The notes: generated from the sequence alone by a model not told the origin. Positions 27,070-36,351 are shown, counted from the stretch's first letter. The stretch: DNA of 64,000 bases from Sinimarinibacterium arenosum (GCF_005047655.1 NZ_SUKF01000001.1:360745-424744); one strand, 5' to 3'. Numbers and translations: made by a program.

Positions 27070-29601
27070 ATGTCCCCTTTTGATCGACATTTCGGCCTGC
27101 GTTTGGCGCCGATCTCTCTGGCGGTTCTACTGCTGACGCCGTTCGGCGCATTTGCGCAGGACGAGCTGGATGAACTGTTTTCCGGCATGGATACGTCGTC
27201 CGCCCTGACGCCGAACGAGTCCGCACCTGCGGAATCGACAGTGGGTGCTGCCGGTCAGTCCGACGCGACGCTGGAGGACACTGTCGCCGTCGTGCCTCTG
27301 CGCAAGGATCCCGCACCCGGGATGCAGACGCCGCCGTCCGGTCGCGTGATTGAGGAAATCGTGGTAACGGCGCAGAAAACCGAACAAAGCATCCAGGACG
27401 TGCCGGTATCGGTGAGCGCGCTGGACGGCGAAACCTTGAAGCAGTCAGGGACCTTCGATGCCGGTGGGCTGGAAAACCTGGTGTCGAACGTCGAGATCGA
27501 TATCGACCCGCAGGCGCCGGTGATCGGCATTCGCGGCTTCGCGACGGAAACGGACAACGTCGGTTTCGAGCCCGCCGTCGGGCTGGTGATGGACGATCTC
27601 GCGCTGGGCCGGCCCGAGTTCATCCCGGACGGGCTGTTCGACATCGAGCGCATCGAAGTGCTGCGCGGCAGCCAGGGCACCCTGTTCGGCAAGAACACCA
27701 TCGCGGGCGTGATCACCTTTGCATCGACCGAACCGGACGACGCTCTGACCGGCAATCTGCTGGCGTCGATCGGAGATCCGCATCAACGGCGGATTGAAGC
27801 CGGGGTCAGCGTGCCGTTCGGCGACGCGGTGTCGGCGCGTCTGTCCGGCGTGATCTGGGACAAGGATGGTGACGTCGACAACAGTACGCTGGGTCGTACC
27901 GAGGGCACGCTGACGCAAAGTGCCGGACGCATCAAGCTGGTGGCGCGGCCCGGCGACCGCTGGACCCTGCGCGCGTCGACACAGCATTCCAACACTTCGG
28001 TCGATTACGCGCCATGGCAGTTGTACGACGCCAGCGCCAACGCGCTGGCGTTCGCGCAGCGCTACGACGTTAGTACCGAGGACAATCCGCGCGATGCGCA
28101 CACGACCTTTGATGTGCCGGGATACGTCAAGCGGCGTTCCGACGTGTCGCGGCTGCGTGCGGACTACGATGCCGGTGACTGGCTGGGACTGCGCGATGTC
28201 ACGCACACTGCCGTAGTCGGACATGCCGGTTTTGATCTGGGCACGATCATCGACATTGATGTCAGCCCCGCCGATGTCATCGTCACCGACTTCGGCGTCG
28301 ACTACGCGCAGGACTCGATCGAACTGCGTACAGCGGCCGGCGCGGATTCGCTGTTCGGTCTTGGCCACGACGTTCAGCTGGTGATCGGCCTGTACGGTCT
28401 GCGGTCCGATATGGACAGCCATCTGGATACGCTGGCCGGCGATGATCTGCTGGCGTTTGCCGCCAGCAGCGCCGGCTTTGATGCTTTGGGACTACCTTCC
28501 AGCTTCATCAACGACCTGCTGCAGCCGCCGAGCCTCGCGATCAACGATGCCCTGCGGCGTGGATTCTCGCAGCAGACGGACAGCTACGCTGCTTTCGGGC
28601 AGATGACGTGGCACTTCACCGAGCGCTGGTCGGCGATCGCCGGTCTGCGCGCAGGGCATGACCGCAAACGCGCACAGTTCAATGTGCGAAGCGAAGGCCT
28701 GGGCCTGGTTGCACAGGTGGTTGGTGCGCAGCCCTATGAGGCCCGGCCCGAACGCAGTGAATCGGATGTTTCGCCCAAACTCGGTCTGCAATACGACTGG
28801 ACCGGGGACATCACCACGTTCGCGACCTGGACTCGCGGCTACAAGGGCGGCGGCTTCAACGCCACCGCGGAGACAGAGACCACCCAGGACGACCAGGGCA
28901 ACACGGTCGACAATCTGCAGTTCGAAGCCGAGCGTGCCCAGAGCTGGGAAGCCGGTATCAAGAGTCGCCTGCTAGACGGCACGCTGACCGTCAACGCGAC
29001 GCTGTATCGCAGCGACATCGACAATCTGCAGGTTGTCGATTTCACCGGCTTCTCGTACCAGGTGCGCAACGCCGCAGAAGCACGGCTGCAGGGTCTGGAA
29101 ATGGATCTGCGCTGGTTGCCGCCGGTGGAGTGGCTGTCGATCAACGCGTCGCTGGGCATCAGCGATGCCAAGTATCTGCGCTATACCAATGCGCCGCCGA
29201 CCGCGCAGCAGCAGTCCGATGGCGCTGACAGCCAGGACCTCAGCGGCAAATCGCTGGCCAACGCCCCGGATCTGTCGGCGTCATTGTCGCCGGTCGTCAG
29301 CATTCCTGTGAGCAGCGACCTGCTGGTGCAGTGGGGTGTGGACGCCAGCTATCGTGGTGACCAGTACTCGGCGACGGACCTGGATCCGCACAGCTTCCAG
29401 TCCGGCTATTGGCTGTTCGGCAGTCGCATCTCGATTGGCGCCAGCGACGGGCGTTGGGCGTTGATCGTTGCCGGCAGCAATCTCACCGATGAACGCGCGC
29501 TCGATCTGGTGATGGATCACAGTGTCTACTCGAACACCTATATCGCGCAGCAGATTCCGCTGCGCAGCGTGACGGCATCGCTGCAGGCGAGCTGGTACTG
29601 A
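27070..29601 (+). CDS. TonB-dependent outer-membrane receptor (843 aa)
   Basis: A TonB-dependent receptor with a signal peptide ending near FAQ (residue 30). An acidic spacer (31-90) precedes a TonB box (IEEIVVTAQK, 94-103). The plug is of the iron-complex receptor type (VPVSVSALDG, IEVLRGSQGTLFGKNTIAGVI). The barrel ends in QASWY. The closest look is to the many sphingomonad/Nevskiales receptors annotated as iron complex receptors but often used for sterols or hydrophobic substrates. The ATG at 27070 follows GAAAG; an upstream frame to 27028 is not needed. The ADP-forming acyl-CoA synthetase gene starts 21 bp after the stop. Confidence 0.92.
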   Translation: MSPFDRHFGLRLAPISLAVLLLTPFGAFAQDELDELFSGMDTSSALTPNESAPAESTVGAAGQSDATLEDTVAVVPLRKDPAPGMQTPPSGRVIEEIVVTAQKTEQSIQDVPVSVSALDGETLKQSGTFDAGGLENLVSNVEIDIDPQAPVIGIRGFATETDNVGFEPAVGLVMDDLALGRPEFIPDGLFDIERIEVLRGSQGTLFGKNTIAGVITFASTEPDDALTGNLLASIGDPHQRRIEAGVSVPFGDAVSARLSGVIWDKDGDVDNSTLGRTEGTLTQSAGRIKLVARPGDRWTLRASTQHSNTSVDYAPWQLYDASANALAFAQRYDVSTEDNPRDAHTTFDVPGYVKRRSDVSRLRADYDAGDWLGLRDVTHTAVVGHAGFDLGTIIDIDVSPADVIVTDFGVDYAQDSIELRTAAGADSLFGLGHDVQLVIGLYGLRSDMDSHLDTLAGDDLLAFAASSAGFDALGLPSSFINDLLQPPSLAINDALRRGFSQQTDSYAAFGQMTWHFTERWSAIAGLRAGHDRKRAQFNVRSEGLGLVAQVVGAQPYEARPERSESDVSPKLGLQYDWTGDITTFATWTRGYKGGGFNATAETETTQDDQGNTVDNLQFEAERAQSWEAGIKSRLLDGTLTVNATLYRSDIDNLQVVDFTGFSYQVRNAAEARLQGLEMDLRWLPPVEWLSINASLGISDAKYLRYTNAPPTAQQQSDGADSQDLSGKSLANAPDLSASLSPVVSIPVSSDLLVQWGVDASYRGDQYSATDLDPHSFQSGYWLFGSRISIGASDGRWALIVAGSNLTDERALDLVMDHSVYSNTYIAQQIPLRSVTASLQASWY

Positions 29602-29622
29602 CGCCCACCGGCAAGGATTGTC

Positions 29623-31785
29623 ATGGATTCTTTTGACCCGAACGCTCCCGAAACGCTGCAGGCATTTTTTGCCCCGCGATCAGTTGCCGTCATCGGCGCC
29701 AGCGCGCGCGCGGAAGCGGTAGGCCATGCGGTGCTGCGCAATCTGTTGGGTGGCGGCTCGGCAGCGCAGGCATTTGGTGGACCGGTCTACGCAGTCAACG
29801 TCAAGGGCGGGGAGATTCTGGGCCTGGGCGCCTATCGCAGTCTGGCCGAGATCGGCGCGCCGGTTGATCTGATCGTTGTCTGCATCCCGCCGGCGGCAGT
29901 GCCGGCGCTGCTTGAGCAGGCTGGTGCTTGCGGCGTGCGCGCGGCGATCATCATTTCGGCCGGGTTTGCTGAAGCCGGTGCCGACGGCGCGGCCTTGCAG
30001 CAGCAGGTGCTGCAGGCTGCGCGTGCGGCGGGCATCCGCATCATCGGGCCGAACTGTCTGGGCGTGATCCGGCCGGTGCTGGCGCTGAACGCAAGCTTTG
30101 CCGCGGCCATGCCTGCAGCCGGCGGTATCGGATTGCTGAGCCAGTCTGGCGCGCTGGTGTCCGGCATCGTCAGCTATGCCCAAAGCGAAGGCTTCGGCCT
30201 GTCGGCCGCAGTGTCGCTGGGGGACAAGGCCGATGTCGACGATGCGCAGATGCTGCGCTGGCTGGGCTCGGATCGGGCGACTACCGCGATCGCACTCTAT
30301 GTCGAGGCATTTGCAGACTCGCGTGCAATGTTCGCAGCGATGGCCGAGGTTGCGCGGGTCAAGCCGGTGGTGGCACTCAAGGGTGGCGTTTCTGCGGCGG
30401 GTGCCCGTGCGGCGTCGAGTCATACCGGCAGCATCGCCGGATCGCAGGCCGCGTACGCCGCGGCGTTTGCACAGACCGGCGTGCTGCAGGCGCAAACGAT
30501 TGGTGACTTCATGGCGTGGGCGCGTGCGCTCGCGGCACAGCCGCCGGCCCCCGGCTCGCGGCTGGCCGTGCTGACCAATGCCGGCGGTCCCGGTGTGCTG
30601 GCGGCTGATGAGGCGAGTCGGCAGGGATTGGAGCTGGCGCAGTTGTCGGACGAAACCCGCGCAGCGCTCGATGCGGTGTTGCCGTCCGTGTGGTCGCACG
30701 GCAACCCGGTGGACATCATCGGCGATGCACCGGCCGAACGCTTCGGTGCGGCCTTGCGCATTCTGCGAGCGGCTCCGGAAGTCGACGGCATCATTGTCAT
30801 CCTCACCGTGCAGGCAATGACCGATCCGGAGCAGGCGGCGCAGGCCATCGTGCAGGCGGTTTGCAGTGGCGCTGCGCTGCCGGCCAAACCGATCGTGTCG
30901 AGTTTCCTCGGGCAGGCTGGGACCACGGTGGCGCGCCTGCTCGATCGCCGCGGAATACCGGAGTTCGACACGCCCGAACGCGCCGTCGGCGCGATGGCAG
31001 CGCTGATGCGGCGTGGCAGCTGGTTGCGTGCGCAGTCCGCTTCCGTCATTCCGCCACCGTCCGCGGCGCTGGACGTCGGAAGCCTGCGTGCTCAGATTGC
31101 GCCGCTGCAGGCCGCAAGCGGCGGCGCGCTGGATCTGGCGCAGGCGCGCGCGCTGCTGACGTCGGCGGGAATCCATTACAACGCCGCGGGCCACGCGCAC
31201 GATGTCGATGAAGCGGTGGCGATGGCCGAGCGCATTGGCTACCCGGTTGCGCTCAAACTGGTCAGTCCCGAGGTCATTCACAAGACCGACGCCGGTGCGG
31301 TGGCACTGGGCATCACTGACGCCGGAATGTTACGGCGCAAGTGTGAAGAAATATTAAACAATGTGAAGGAGAAGGTGCCTGGCGCGAGCCTGCGCGGTTT
31401 TGCCGTCGAGCAACAGATCAGTGGCACTGAGCTGATCGTCGGCGCCCGCCGCGATCACGACTTTGGTCCTCTGCTGATTGTGGGGATCGGGGGCGTCTTC
31501 GTTGAGGTTTATCGCGACGTTGCATTCCGCTTGGTACCGCTGAGCCATCAGGACGCATTGGCGATGATCGGCGAGATTCGCGCTCAGGCCTTGCTCAACG
31601 GGATTCGGGGCTTTCCGCGCGTTGATCGTGATGCACTGGCGGCCGTGCTCGTGCGACTCGCAGAGCTGGTCACCGTGCTACCGGAAATCGCCGAGCTTGA
31701 AATCAATCCGTTGGTGATGACGGCTACGCAGGGGCTGGTCGCAATTGATGCTCGCGTGATCCTGGCGTCGCCGAGCCGCAACTGA
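29623..31785 (+). CDS. ADP-forming acyl-CoA synthetase (fused alpha-beta)
   Basis: A 720-residue cytosolic enzyme that ligates an acid to CoA with ATP, releasing ADP and phosphate, or runs in reverse. The order is a CoA-binding Rossmann domain (VAVIGAS at 21-27), a succinyl-CoA-ligase-like domain with the phospho-histidine His267 (SSHTGSIAG), a second ligase domain, and an ATP-grasp domain (about 505-715, IGYPVALKLVSP, HKTDAGAV). It lacks the GNAT domain found in Pat-type proteins. The acid specificity is unknown. The 21-bp gap to the TonB receptor suggests co-transcription. Confidence 0.9.
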   Translation: MDSFDPNAPETLQAFFAPRSVAVIGASARAEAVGHAVLRNLLGGGSAAQAFGGPVYAVNVKGGEILGLGAYRSLAEIGAPVDLIVVCIPPAAVPALLEQAGACGVRAAIIISAGFAEAGADGAALQQQVLQAARAAGIRIIGPNCLGVIRPVLALNASFAAAMPAAGGIGLLSQSGALVSGIVSYAQSEGFGLSAAVSLGDKADVDDAQMLRWLGSDRATTAIALYVEAFADSRAMFAAMAEVARVKPVVALKGGVSAAGARAASSHTGSIAGSQAAYAAAFAQTGVLQAQTIGDFMAWARALAAQPPAPGSRLAVLTNAGGPGVLAADEASRQGLELAQLSDETRAALDAVLPSVWSHGNPVDIIGDAPAERFGAALRILRAAPEVDGIIVILTVQAMTDPEQAAQAIVQAVCSGAALPAKPIVSSFLGQAGTTVARLLDRRGIPEFDTPERAVGAMAALMRRGSWLRAQSASVIPPPSAALDVGSLRAQIAPLQAASGGALDLAQARALLTSAGIHYNAAGHAHDVDEAVAMAERIGYPVALKLVSPEVIHKTDAGAVALGITDAGMLRRKCEEILNNVKEKVPGASLRGFAVEQQISGTELIVGARRDHDFGPLLIVGIGGVFVEVYRDVAFRLVPLSHQDALAMIGEIRAQALLNGIRGFPRVDRDALAAVLVRLAELVTVLPEIAELEINPLVMTATQGLVAIDARVILASPSRN

Positions 31786-31883
31786 ATCGAGGCGGCGGCG
31801 CAGCGCCGGTCCTGGGCGGCGTCTCTGCGGTCAATGCAGCAAGGCGCTGAAGCGGCTACCGTCAGCACTCAGCCGACGACCGA

Positions 31884-32930
31884 ATGATTCCAATGACAAA
31901 AAAAACGCAGTCCGCACTTGCCAAGGCGCTGCTGGATGCACATGTCGCGTTTCTGGTGGAGCAGATCAGCGGTGACGCCCTGAGCGAGCTGGTCGATGCT
32001 CAGATTGATGCCGCTCTGGCCGATGCCGCCAAGATCAAGCTCAAGGACGCGGTGACGCCGAAAATGATCAAGGACACCGCGCGCACCTTCGCGGTGGAGA
32101 TGGAGCCGGCTGGGGGCTTGCCTGAGCTGGTCGCAGAAATTGCCCGCGCTCTGTATGCGCACGAGATCCACGACAAGACCATGCCGAAGGATCTGGTCAC
32201 GCATGCACGTTACGAGCAGACGATCGAAAAGTTGCTGGAGCTGCGCAGTCTGCGCGAGAAGTTTGTGCGCGAGGCGGTGTCGAGCCCGATCTATATCGCA
32301 TTCGCGACGGATCTGCTGTATCACGGCATCAAGGGCTATGTGGCGCGCAGTGGTGAACTGACCCGTAACATTCCGGGTGCCAGTTCAATGATGAAGCTCG
32401 GCAAGAGCATGATGAACAAGGCGTCGCCGGGCCTGGAGGACACGCTTGACGACAGCCTGAAGAAATACGTTTCGCGCAGCGTCGAAGCCACGGCACGCAG
32501 CAGCGCCGAATTTGTGCTCAAGCATCTGACCGACGATGCGTTGCGCAAGATGGCGCGTGAAATCTGGGATCGCAACAAGTTCGTGCCGCTGTCGAAGCTG
32601 CGCGAAGACATCAACAGCGACGATCTCGAGGAGCTTTTCGTCGATTTCTACGAGTTCTGGCGTGAATTGCGCAACACCAAGTTCTACTCGGCCATGATCG
32701 ATCGGGCCATCGATGTACTGTTTGAGATTTATGGGGATACGTCGCTGGCGGAATTGCTCGATGAAATCGGGGTGACGCGCGACCATATGCGCGGCGAGGC
32801 CATGCGGTATCTTCCGCATGTGATCAAGCTGCTCAAGCGCAAGAAACTGCTGGAACCGATGCTGCGGCGGCAGCTGTCCGGGTTTTACGAATCGAGCCAG
32901 TTCGACGCCGTGCTCGAACGGATGGGCTGA
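31884..32930 (+). CDS. Conserved-looking helical protein of unknown function
   Basis: A 348-residue soluble-looking protein, almost all helical, rich in charged residues, with no signal peptide or membrane span. Repeated motifs such as KLLELRSLREKFVREAV and MMKLGKSMMNKASPGLED stand out. An alternative start at 31893 opens with a run of eight A residues in the codons for KK. I do not recognise a family. It lies 98 bp after the acyl-CoA synthetase and 91 bp before the nuclease-like gene, same strand. Confidence 0.7.
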   Translation: MIPMTKKTQSALAKALLDAHVAFLVEQISGDALSELVDAQIDAALADAAKIKLKDAVTPKMIKDTARTFAVEMEPAGGLPELVAEIARALYAHEIHDKTMPKDLVTHARYEQTIEKLLELRSLREKFVREAVSSPIYIAFATDLLYHGIKGYVARSGELTRNIPGASSMMKLGKSMMNKASPGLEDTLDDSLKKYVSRSVEATARSSAEFVLKHLTDDALRKMAREIWDRNKFVPLSKLREDINSDDLEELFVDFYEFWRELRNTKFYSAMIDRAIDVLFEIYGDTSLAELLDEIGVTRDHMRGEAMRYLPHVIKLLKRKKLLEPMLRRQLSGFYESSQFDAVLERMG

Positions 32931-33021
32931 AACGCTACAGGTCATGGCGTTGGAGGTTCCCAGCCGGTATAAAGCGTTCGCCACGACCGGTTGTGGTTTT
33001 CTGAGGGGACACTAGGCAGAT

Positions 33022-33882
33022 ATGGCGAGCAGACACCGCACAAGTCGGCTGGGGCCGCTGTTGTGGCTGGCTGCCATTTTTTCGGCCTATCTGGTTCTGC
33101 GCCCGGCCGGGTCCGATGGCACCATGGCGGTCTTGCAGAGCCTGCTGTTGTGGGGGCTGGTATTGGTGCTCATTGGTGCCGGCGTGCGTCTGCTGATGCG
33201 GATGTTCGGTCCCGAGCCGCGCATCGACGGCGGAGCCGACCTGTCGCGGCATCCTTCCGAGCCGCCGCTGCTGCGGATCGCGCCGGCGGATGAGGTGGCA
33301 CTGACGCCCGTTGTGCGTCCGCCGTTGAACGTGTGGTCCATTGCGTTGCTGCAGCAGCTGGAATGGAAACGCTTCGAGGCTTTGTGCGGCGGATTCTGGA
33401 GCGCCAAGGGTTATCCGGTGCGTGTGACGGGCGCCGGGCCGGATGGCGGCGTCAATCTGGTGATCGAGGATCGGCAGAACGCCGATCGAATGTTTGCGGT
33501 CATGCAGTGCAAGGCGGCAACCGCGCATCCGGTCTCGATCGATGCCGTGCGCGCCCTGTGGGGCGTCAGGAATCATTTCGGCGCGACCTTGGCAATTTTC
33601 TACAGTGTGTCCGGGTTCACTGAAGATGCCTTGCGCTTTGCCGAGGGCAAGCATCTGAAGCTGATCGATGCCGGCCAGTTGCTGGAGCAATTGCAGCAGT
33701 TGGAACCCCGGCAGTGCGCGGCCTTGCTGAAGGAAGCGACGCAGGACGATTACCACACGCCGAGCTGCCCGGTTTGCGGCATCAAGATGCAGCGACGCGC
33801 CGGCCGTTCCGGCGGACCGGAAATCTGGGGCTGCCGCAATGAGCGCCGCTGCGGCGCTCGTCCGATCGCCAGCGGACTGTAG
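33022..33882 (+). CDS. Membrane-anchored Mrr-like restriction endonuclease with zinc ribbon
   Basis: A 286-residue protein. Two transmembrane helices (about 10-26 and 37-60) are followed by a linker and an Mrr_cat-type nuclease domain (about 104-225). The putative catalytic residues are Asp141 (GPDGGVNLVIED) and the QxK of Gln162-Cys163-Lys164. The C-terminal zinc ribbon has Cys249, Cys252, Cys271 and Cys277, like topoisomerase C4 fingers. Membrane-bound Mrr-type nucleases are widespread and their targets are mostly unknown. The role could be DNA defence or processing of incoming DNA at the membrane; this is inference. Confidence 0.8.
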   Translation: MASRHRTSRLGPLLWLAAIFSAYLVLRPAGSDGTMAVLQSLLLWGLVLVLIGAGVRLLMRMFGPEPRIDGGADLSRHPSEPPLLRIAPADEVALTPVVRPPLNVWSIALLQQLEWKRFEALCGGFWSAKGYPVRVTGAGPDGGVNLVIEDRQNADRMFAVMQCKAATAHPVSIDAVRALWGVRNHFGATLAIFYSVSGFTEDALRFAEGKHLKLIDAGQLLEQLQQLEPRQCAALLKEATQDDYHTPSCPVCGIKMQRRAGRSGGPEIWGCRNERRCGARPIASGL

Positions 33883-34011
33883 TTCCCAGACGGATCGTTT
33901 TCAGGGCGGGGAATGCCTGGTGTTCCGCGCACGCGGATTAGTATGAATTATCTATGCAGAAACGCCGGACGTGGCCGTTAACCGCTATGGGCAAGACTGC
34001 GGGCGATTGCA

Positions 34012-34695
34012 ATGGCGGCAGGCGGACGGGAACGACGACGACGCGATCCGGCGAACCGGTTGCGCCGCGCGTTGTACGGCGTTCTGCTGTGGTGCAGCTA
34101 TCCGGCCCTGAGCACGGCGAACGATGGTGGTGAAGCGCCCCTGCCGCGGCATGTCACTCGTACGCTGATCTCGATAGAACGACTTGCGGCGCAGTGGGTC
34201 GGTTTCGATGCCGGATATCGCATTGACGTCACGCGTCCGGATCCGCGCATTGCGCCGGCGCTGGATCGGATCGCAGGACTGCTGCGGACGCAGACACGCT
34301 ATGTCTATAGCGAGCCGAGCAGCCTGCTGGGCGGGATCGGCATGGATATCGATCTGCCGTCGTCCGGACGCTTGTATCTTCGGCTCAAGCCCGGCGATCC
34401 CGAACTTGATCAGGGATTGCGCTGGGAGCTCTGCGCCACGGACGCGCACAACGAGCGCAGCGCGGTGACGGCGGGCGCCGGCCTGAGCATGGTGTACGGC
34501 GCGACCGATCCTCGATTTGACGACACCGTCGGTCGCGCAGAGCTGCATCCACAGGTGATTCTCGACATAGATCGACTGACAGATATCCCCGGGAGTGCCG
34601 AACTGATGCTGGGTCGGCGCAGCTGGATAGACAGCGACGGCCAAAGCCCGGACGGTCGCCGCGCCTGGCAAGTGGTGGTGCAATGGCGATTCTAG
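34012..34695 (+). CDS. Exported protein, possible small outer-membrane barrel
   Basis: 227 residues. An arginine-rich start is followed by a short hydrophobic stretch (about 20-35), probably a signal peptide. The remainder alternates in strand-like fashion (GRLYLRLKPG, AELMLGRRSW) and ends in WQVVVQWRF, with a terminal phenylalanine as in outer-membrane barrels. I recognise no family. Its last 13 bases overlap the start of the next small gene, suggesting translational coupling. Confidence 0.6.
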   Translation: MAAGGRERRRRDPANRLRRALYGVLLWCSYPALSTANDGGEAPLPRHVTRTLISIERLAAQWVGFDAGYRIDVTRPDPRIAPALDRIAGLLRTQTRYVYSEPSSLLGGIGMDIDLPSSGRLYLRLKPGDPELDQGLRWELCATDAHNERSAVTAGAGLSMVYGATDPRFDDTVGRAELHPQVILDIDRLTDIPGSAELMLGRRSWIDSDGQSPDGRRAWQVVVQWRF

Positions 34696-34901
34696 TTGAA
34701 CAAGGTGAACGATTTCCGAAGGTCGTCTACGACGCCTTGCCGGTGGTCTACATACTGGTGGGCGTGATGACGCTGTTCGGTCTGGACTCCGGCTTGCGCG
34801 TCATTCCGGCAACATTGCTGATTATTGCTGGCCTGCTGGTACGGACGTGGAGACGACAGGCGGCACAACCCCGGCGGCGGCCGATCAAGCGCGATGCTTG
34901 A
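34683..34901 (+). CDS. Small single- or two-pass membrane protein
   Basis: 72 residues with two hydrophobic segments (about 17-34 and 39-53) and a strongly basic C-terminus (RRRPIKR). It overlaps the preceding exported-protein gene by 13 bases in another frame. I recognise no family. A long inverted repeat follows 20 bp later. Confidence 0.6.
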   Translation: MAILVEQGERFPKVVYDALPVVYILVGVMTLFGLDSGLRVIPATLLIIAGLLVRTWRRQAAQPRRRPIKRDA

Positions 34902-34920
34902 ACACTGTCGATATTGGTCG

Positions 34921-34966
34921 CCAGTCCACTGAGCCGGTCGCTGTTGCGATGGGTTCAGTGGACTGG
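34921..34966. terminator. Inverted repeat between convergent genes
   Basis: Arms of 15 bp (34921-34935 and 34952-34966; 14 Watson-Crick pairs and one G-U) with a 16-base loop. It sits between the small membrane protein and the convergent P450 gene. There is no U-tract, but the position suits a two-way transcription stop. Confidence 0.6.
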
Positions 34967-34983
34967 TCCGCCAGTCGCAAGAA

Positions 34984-36351
34984 TCAGTGGCGATAGCCTT
35001 TGACGCGAACTCTGAAGTCCATCGCCGGGCCGGGCGTCGGCGCGGTCTTGGTTTTCAGCACGTAGCCCGGCGGATCGAGCTCAAGGTCTACTTTGTAGAA
35101 CAGGCGCGCCATTGACAGCGCGATCTGGATCTCGGCCAGGCTCTTGCCCAGGCAGGTGTGCGGGCCACGCCCGAACGGCGAGTAGGCGCCGGACTGCATG
35201 TGCTCGGCGCGGGGCTTGGCATAGCGGTCGATGTCGAACTGGTCGGCGTTGGGGAAGTACTCGTCCATGAAATGCGGCACTGAGGTCGCGATGTAGACCA
35301 TCTCGCCTTTGCGGATCTGATGGCCTTCAAATACGAAGTCCCGGGTCGCGCAGCGCATCTGTGCGACGGCGATCGGATAAAGGCGCATGGTTTCCATGAT
35401 CGCGCCCTGCAGCGCTGGCAGGCGCTTGAGCAGATCGTCTTCGGAAATCTCGCCGTTGGCGAACAGTGCATCGACCTCTTCGAGCACACGCCGTTTCACC
35501 TCGGGATGCTTGAGTACGGTGTAGGTGATTGCCGCGGTGGTGTTGGCGACAGTGTCCAGGCCGGCGACATAGGGCCCGGTCAGGGTCACGATCAGGTCGC
35601 TCGCCGGCATGATATGCGGCGTCTTCACGTGCGCTTCGAAGATGTCGTCGATCAGGTTCTTGTCTTCGTCCTTGACCTTGCCGACGCGCGCCCGTGCCTG
35701 TTCGATCATCTTGTGCCCAAGTTCGAATACGCGTGCCTTGGCTTTCCTGTACTCGGGGCGCTTCAGCAGCACTTTCGGCCGCTGGCGCGTGACCAGTACG
35801 TTGAGGATGTAAAGGATCGTCGTGCGGATGTCCTTCACATACTCCAGGGGCGCTGCACCGGTCAGGATCGTGCCAAGCTGATCAACCACCATGTACTGCA
35901 TTGCCTGCACAACGGGAACCGACTCACCGACCTTCCAGTCACGCAGAATGACCCGGTCAGTGATCTGGACCAGTTCGTTGTAGCGGCCCTTGATGGATTC
36001 CTTGGAGTAGCCGCGGCGCATGATGTCGCGCAGCTCTTTATGGCCTTCGCCGTCTTCGCCGGTCAGCGTGCGGGTCGCGCCATATTCCTTGACCAGACCT
36101 TCCCAGAATTCTTTAGAGCGCAGGCACTCCTTGCCTTCGCGGGTGCCGAGGAAATTGGCTGCTTCGACTCCGGCGATGGTGACGTACTGGTTGCCAAGAA
36201 TGCTCAGGCGATACACCGGGCCGTACTTGCGATAGCAGTCGACAAAGAACTTGGCTGGATCCTTGGCCATGCCGGGGAGGCTGCCGATCAGCGGCCAACC
36301 TTGAACAGTGGGTGTTTCGCGGTGTGCAAGCGCAGGGGCGACAGTGGTCAA
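34984..36351 (-). CDS. Cytochrome P450
   Basis: A 455-residue heme monooxygenase. The cysteine ligand is Cys400 in FGRGPHTCLG (393-402). The ExxR pair is Glu320-Arg323 (ETMR), and the oxygen-binding I-helix is AGLDT (263-267). The N-terminal proline-rich PTVQGWPLIGSLPG is complete. There is no ATG at the start: a TTG at 36351 preceded by GGAGAG is the likely initiation codon. I cannot name a CYP family; the sequence looks like the eukaryote-like/class I bacterial group, and the substrate is unknown. No ferredoxin is adjacent. A 12-bp palindrome lies in the promoter region. Confidence 0.92.
   Translation of the reverse strand: MTTVAPALAHRETPTVQGWPLIGSLPGMAKDPAKFFVDCYRKYGPVYRLSILGNQYVTIAGVEAANFLGTREGKECLRSKEFWEGLVKEYGATRTLTGEDGEGHKELRDIMRRGYSKESIKGRYNELVQITDRVILRDWKVGESVPVVQAMQYMVVDQLGTILTGAAPLEYVKDIRTTILYILNVLVTRQRPKVLLKRPEYRKAKARVFELGHKMIEQARARVGKVKDEDKNLIDDIFEAHVKTPHIMPASDLIVTLTGPYVAGLDTVANTTAAITYTVLKHPEVKRRVLEEVDALFANGEISEDDLLKRLPALQGAIMETMRLYPIAVAQMRCATRDFVFEGHQIRKGEMVYIATSVPHFMDEYFPNADQFDIDRYAKPRAEHMQSGAYSPFGRGPHTCLGKSLAEIQIALSMARLFYKVDLELDPPGYVLKTKTAPTPGPAMDFRVRVKGYRH

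Noticed and set aside
29680-31281. 533-codon open frame antisense to the acyl-CoA synthetase
   Set aside because: Shadow of the plus-strand gene, arginine-rich and lacking any domain.
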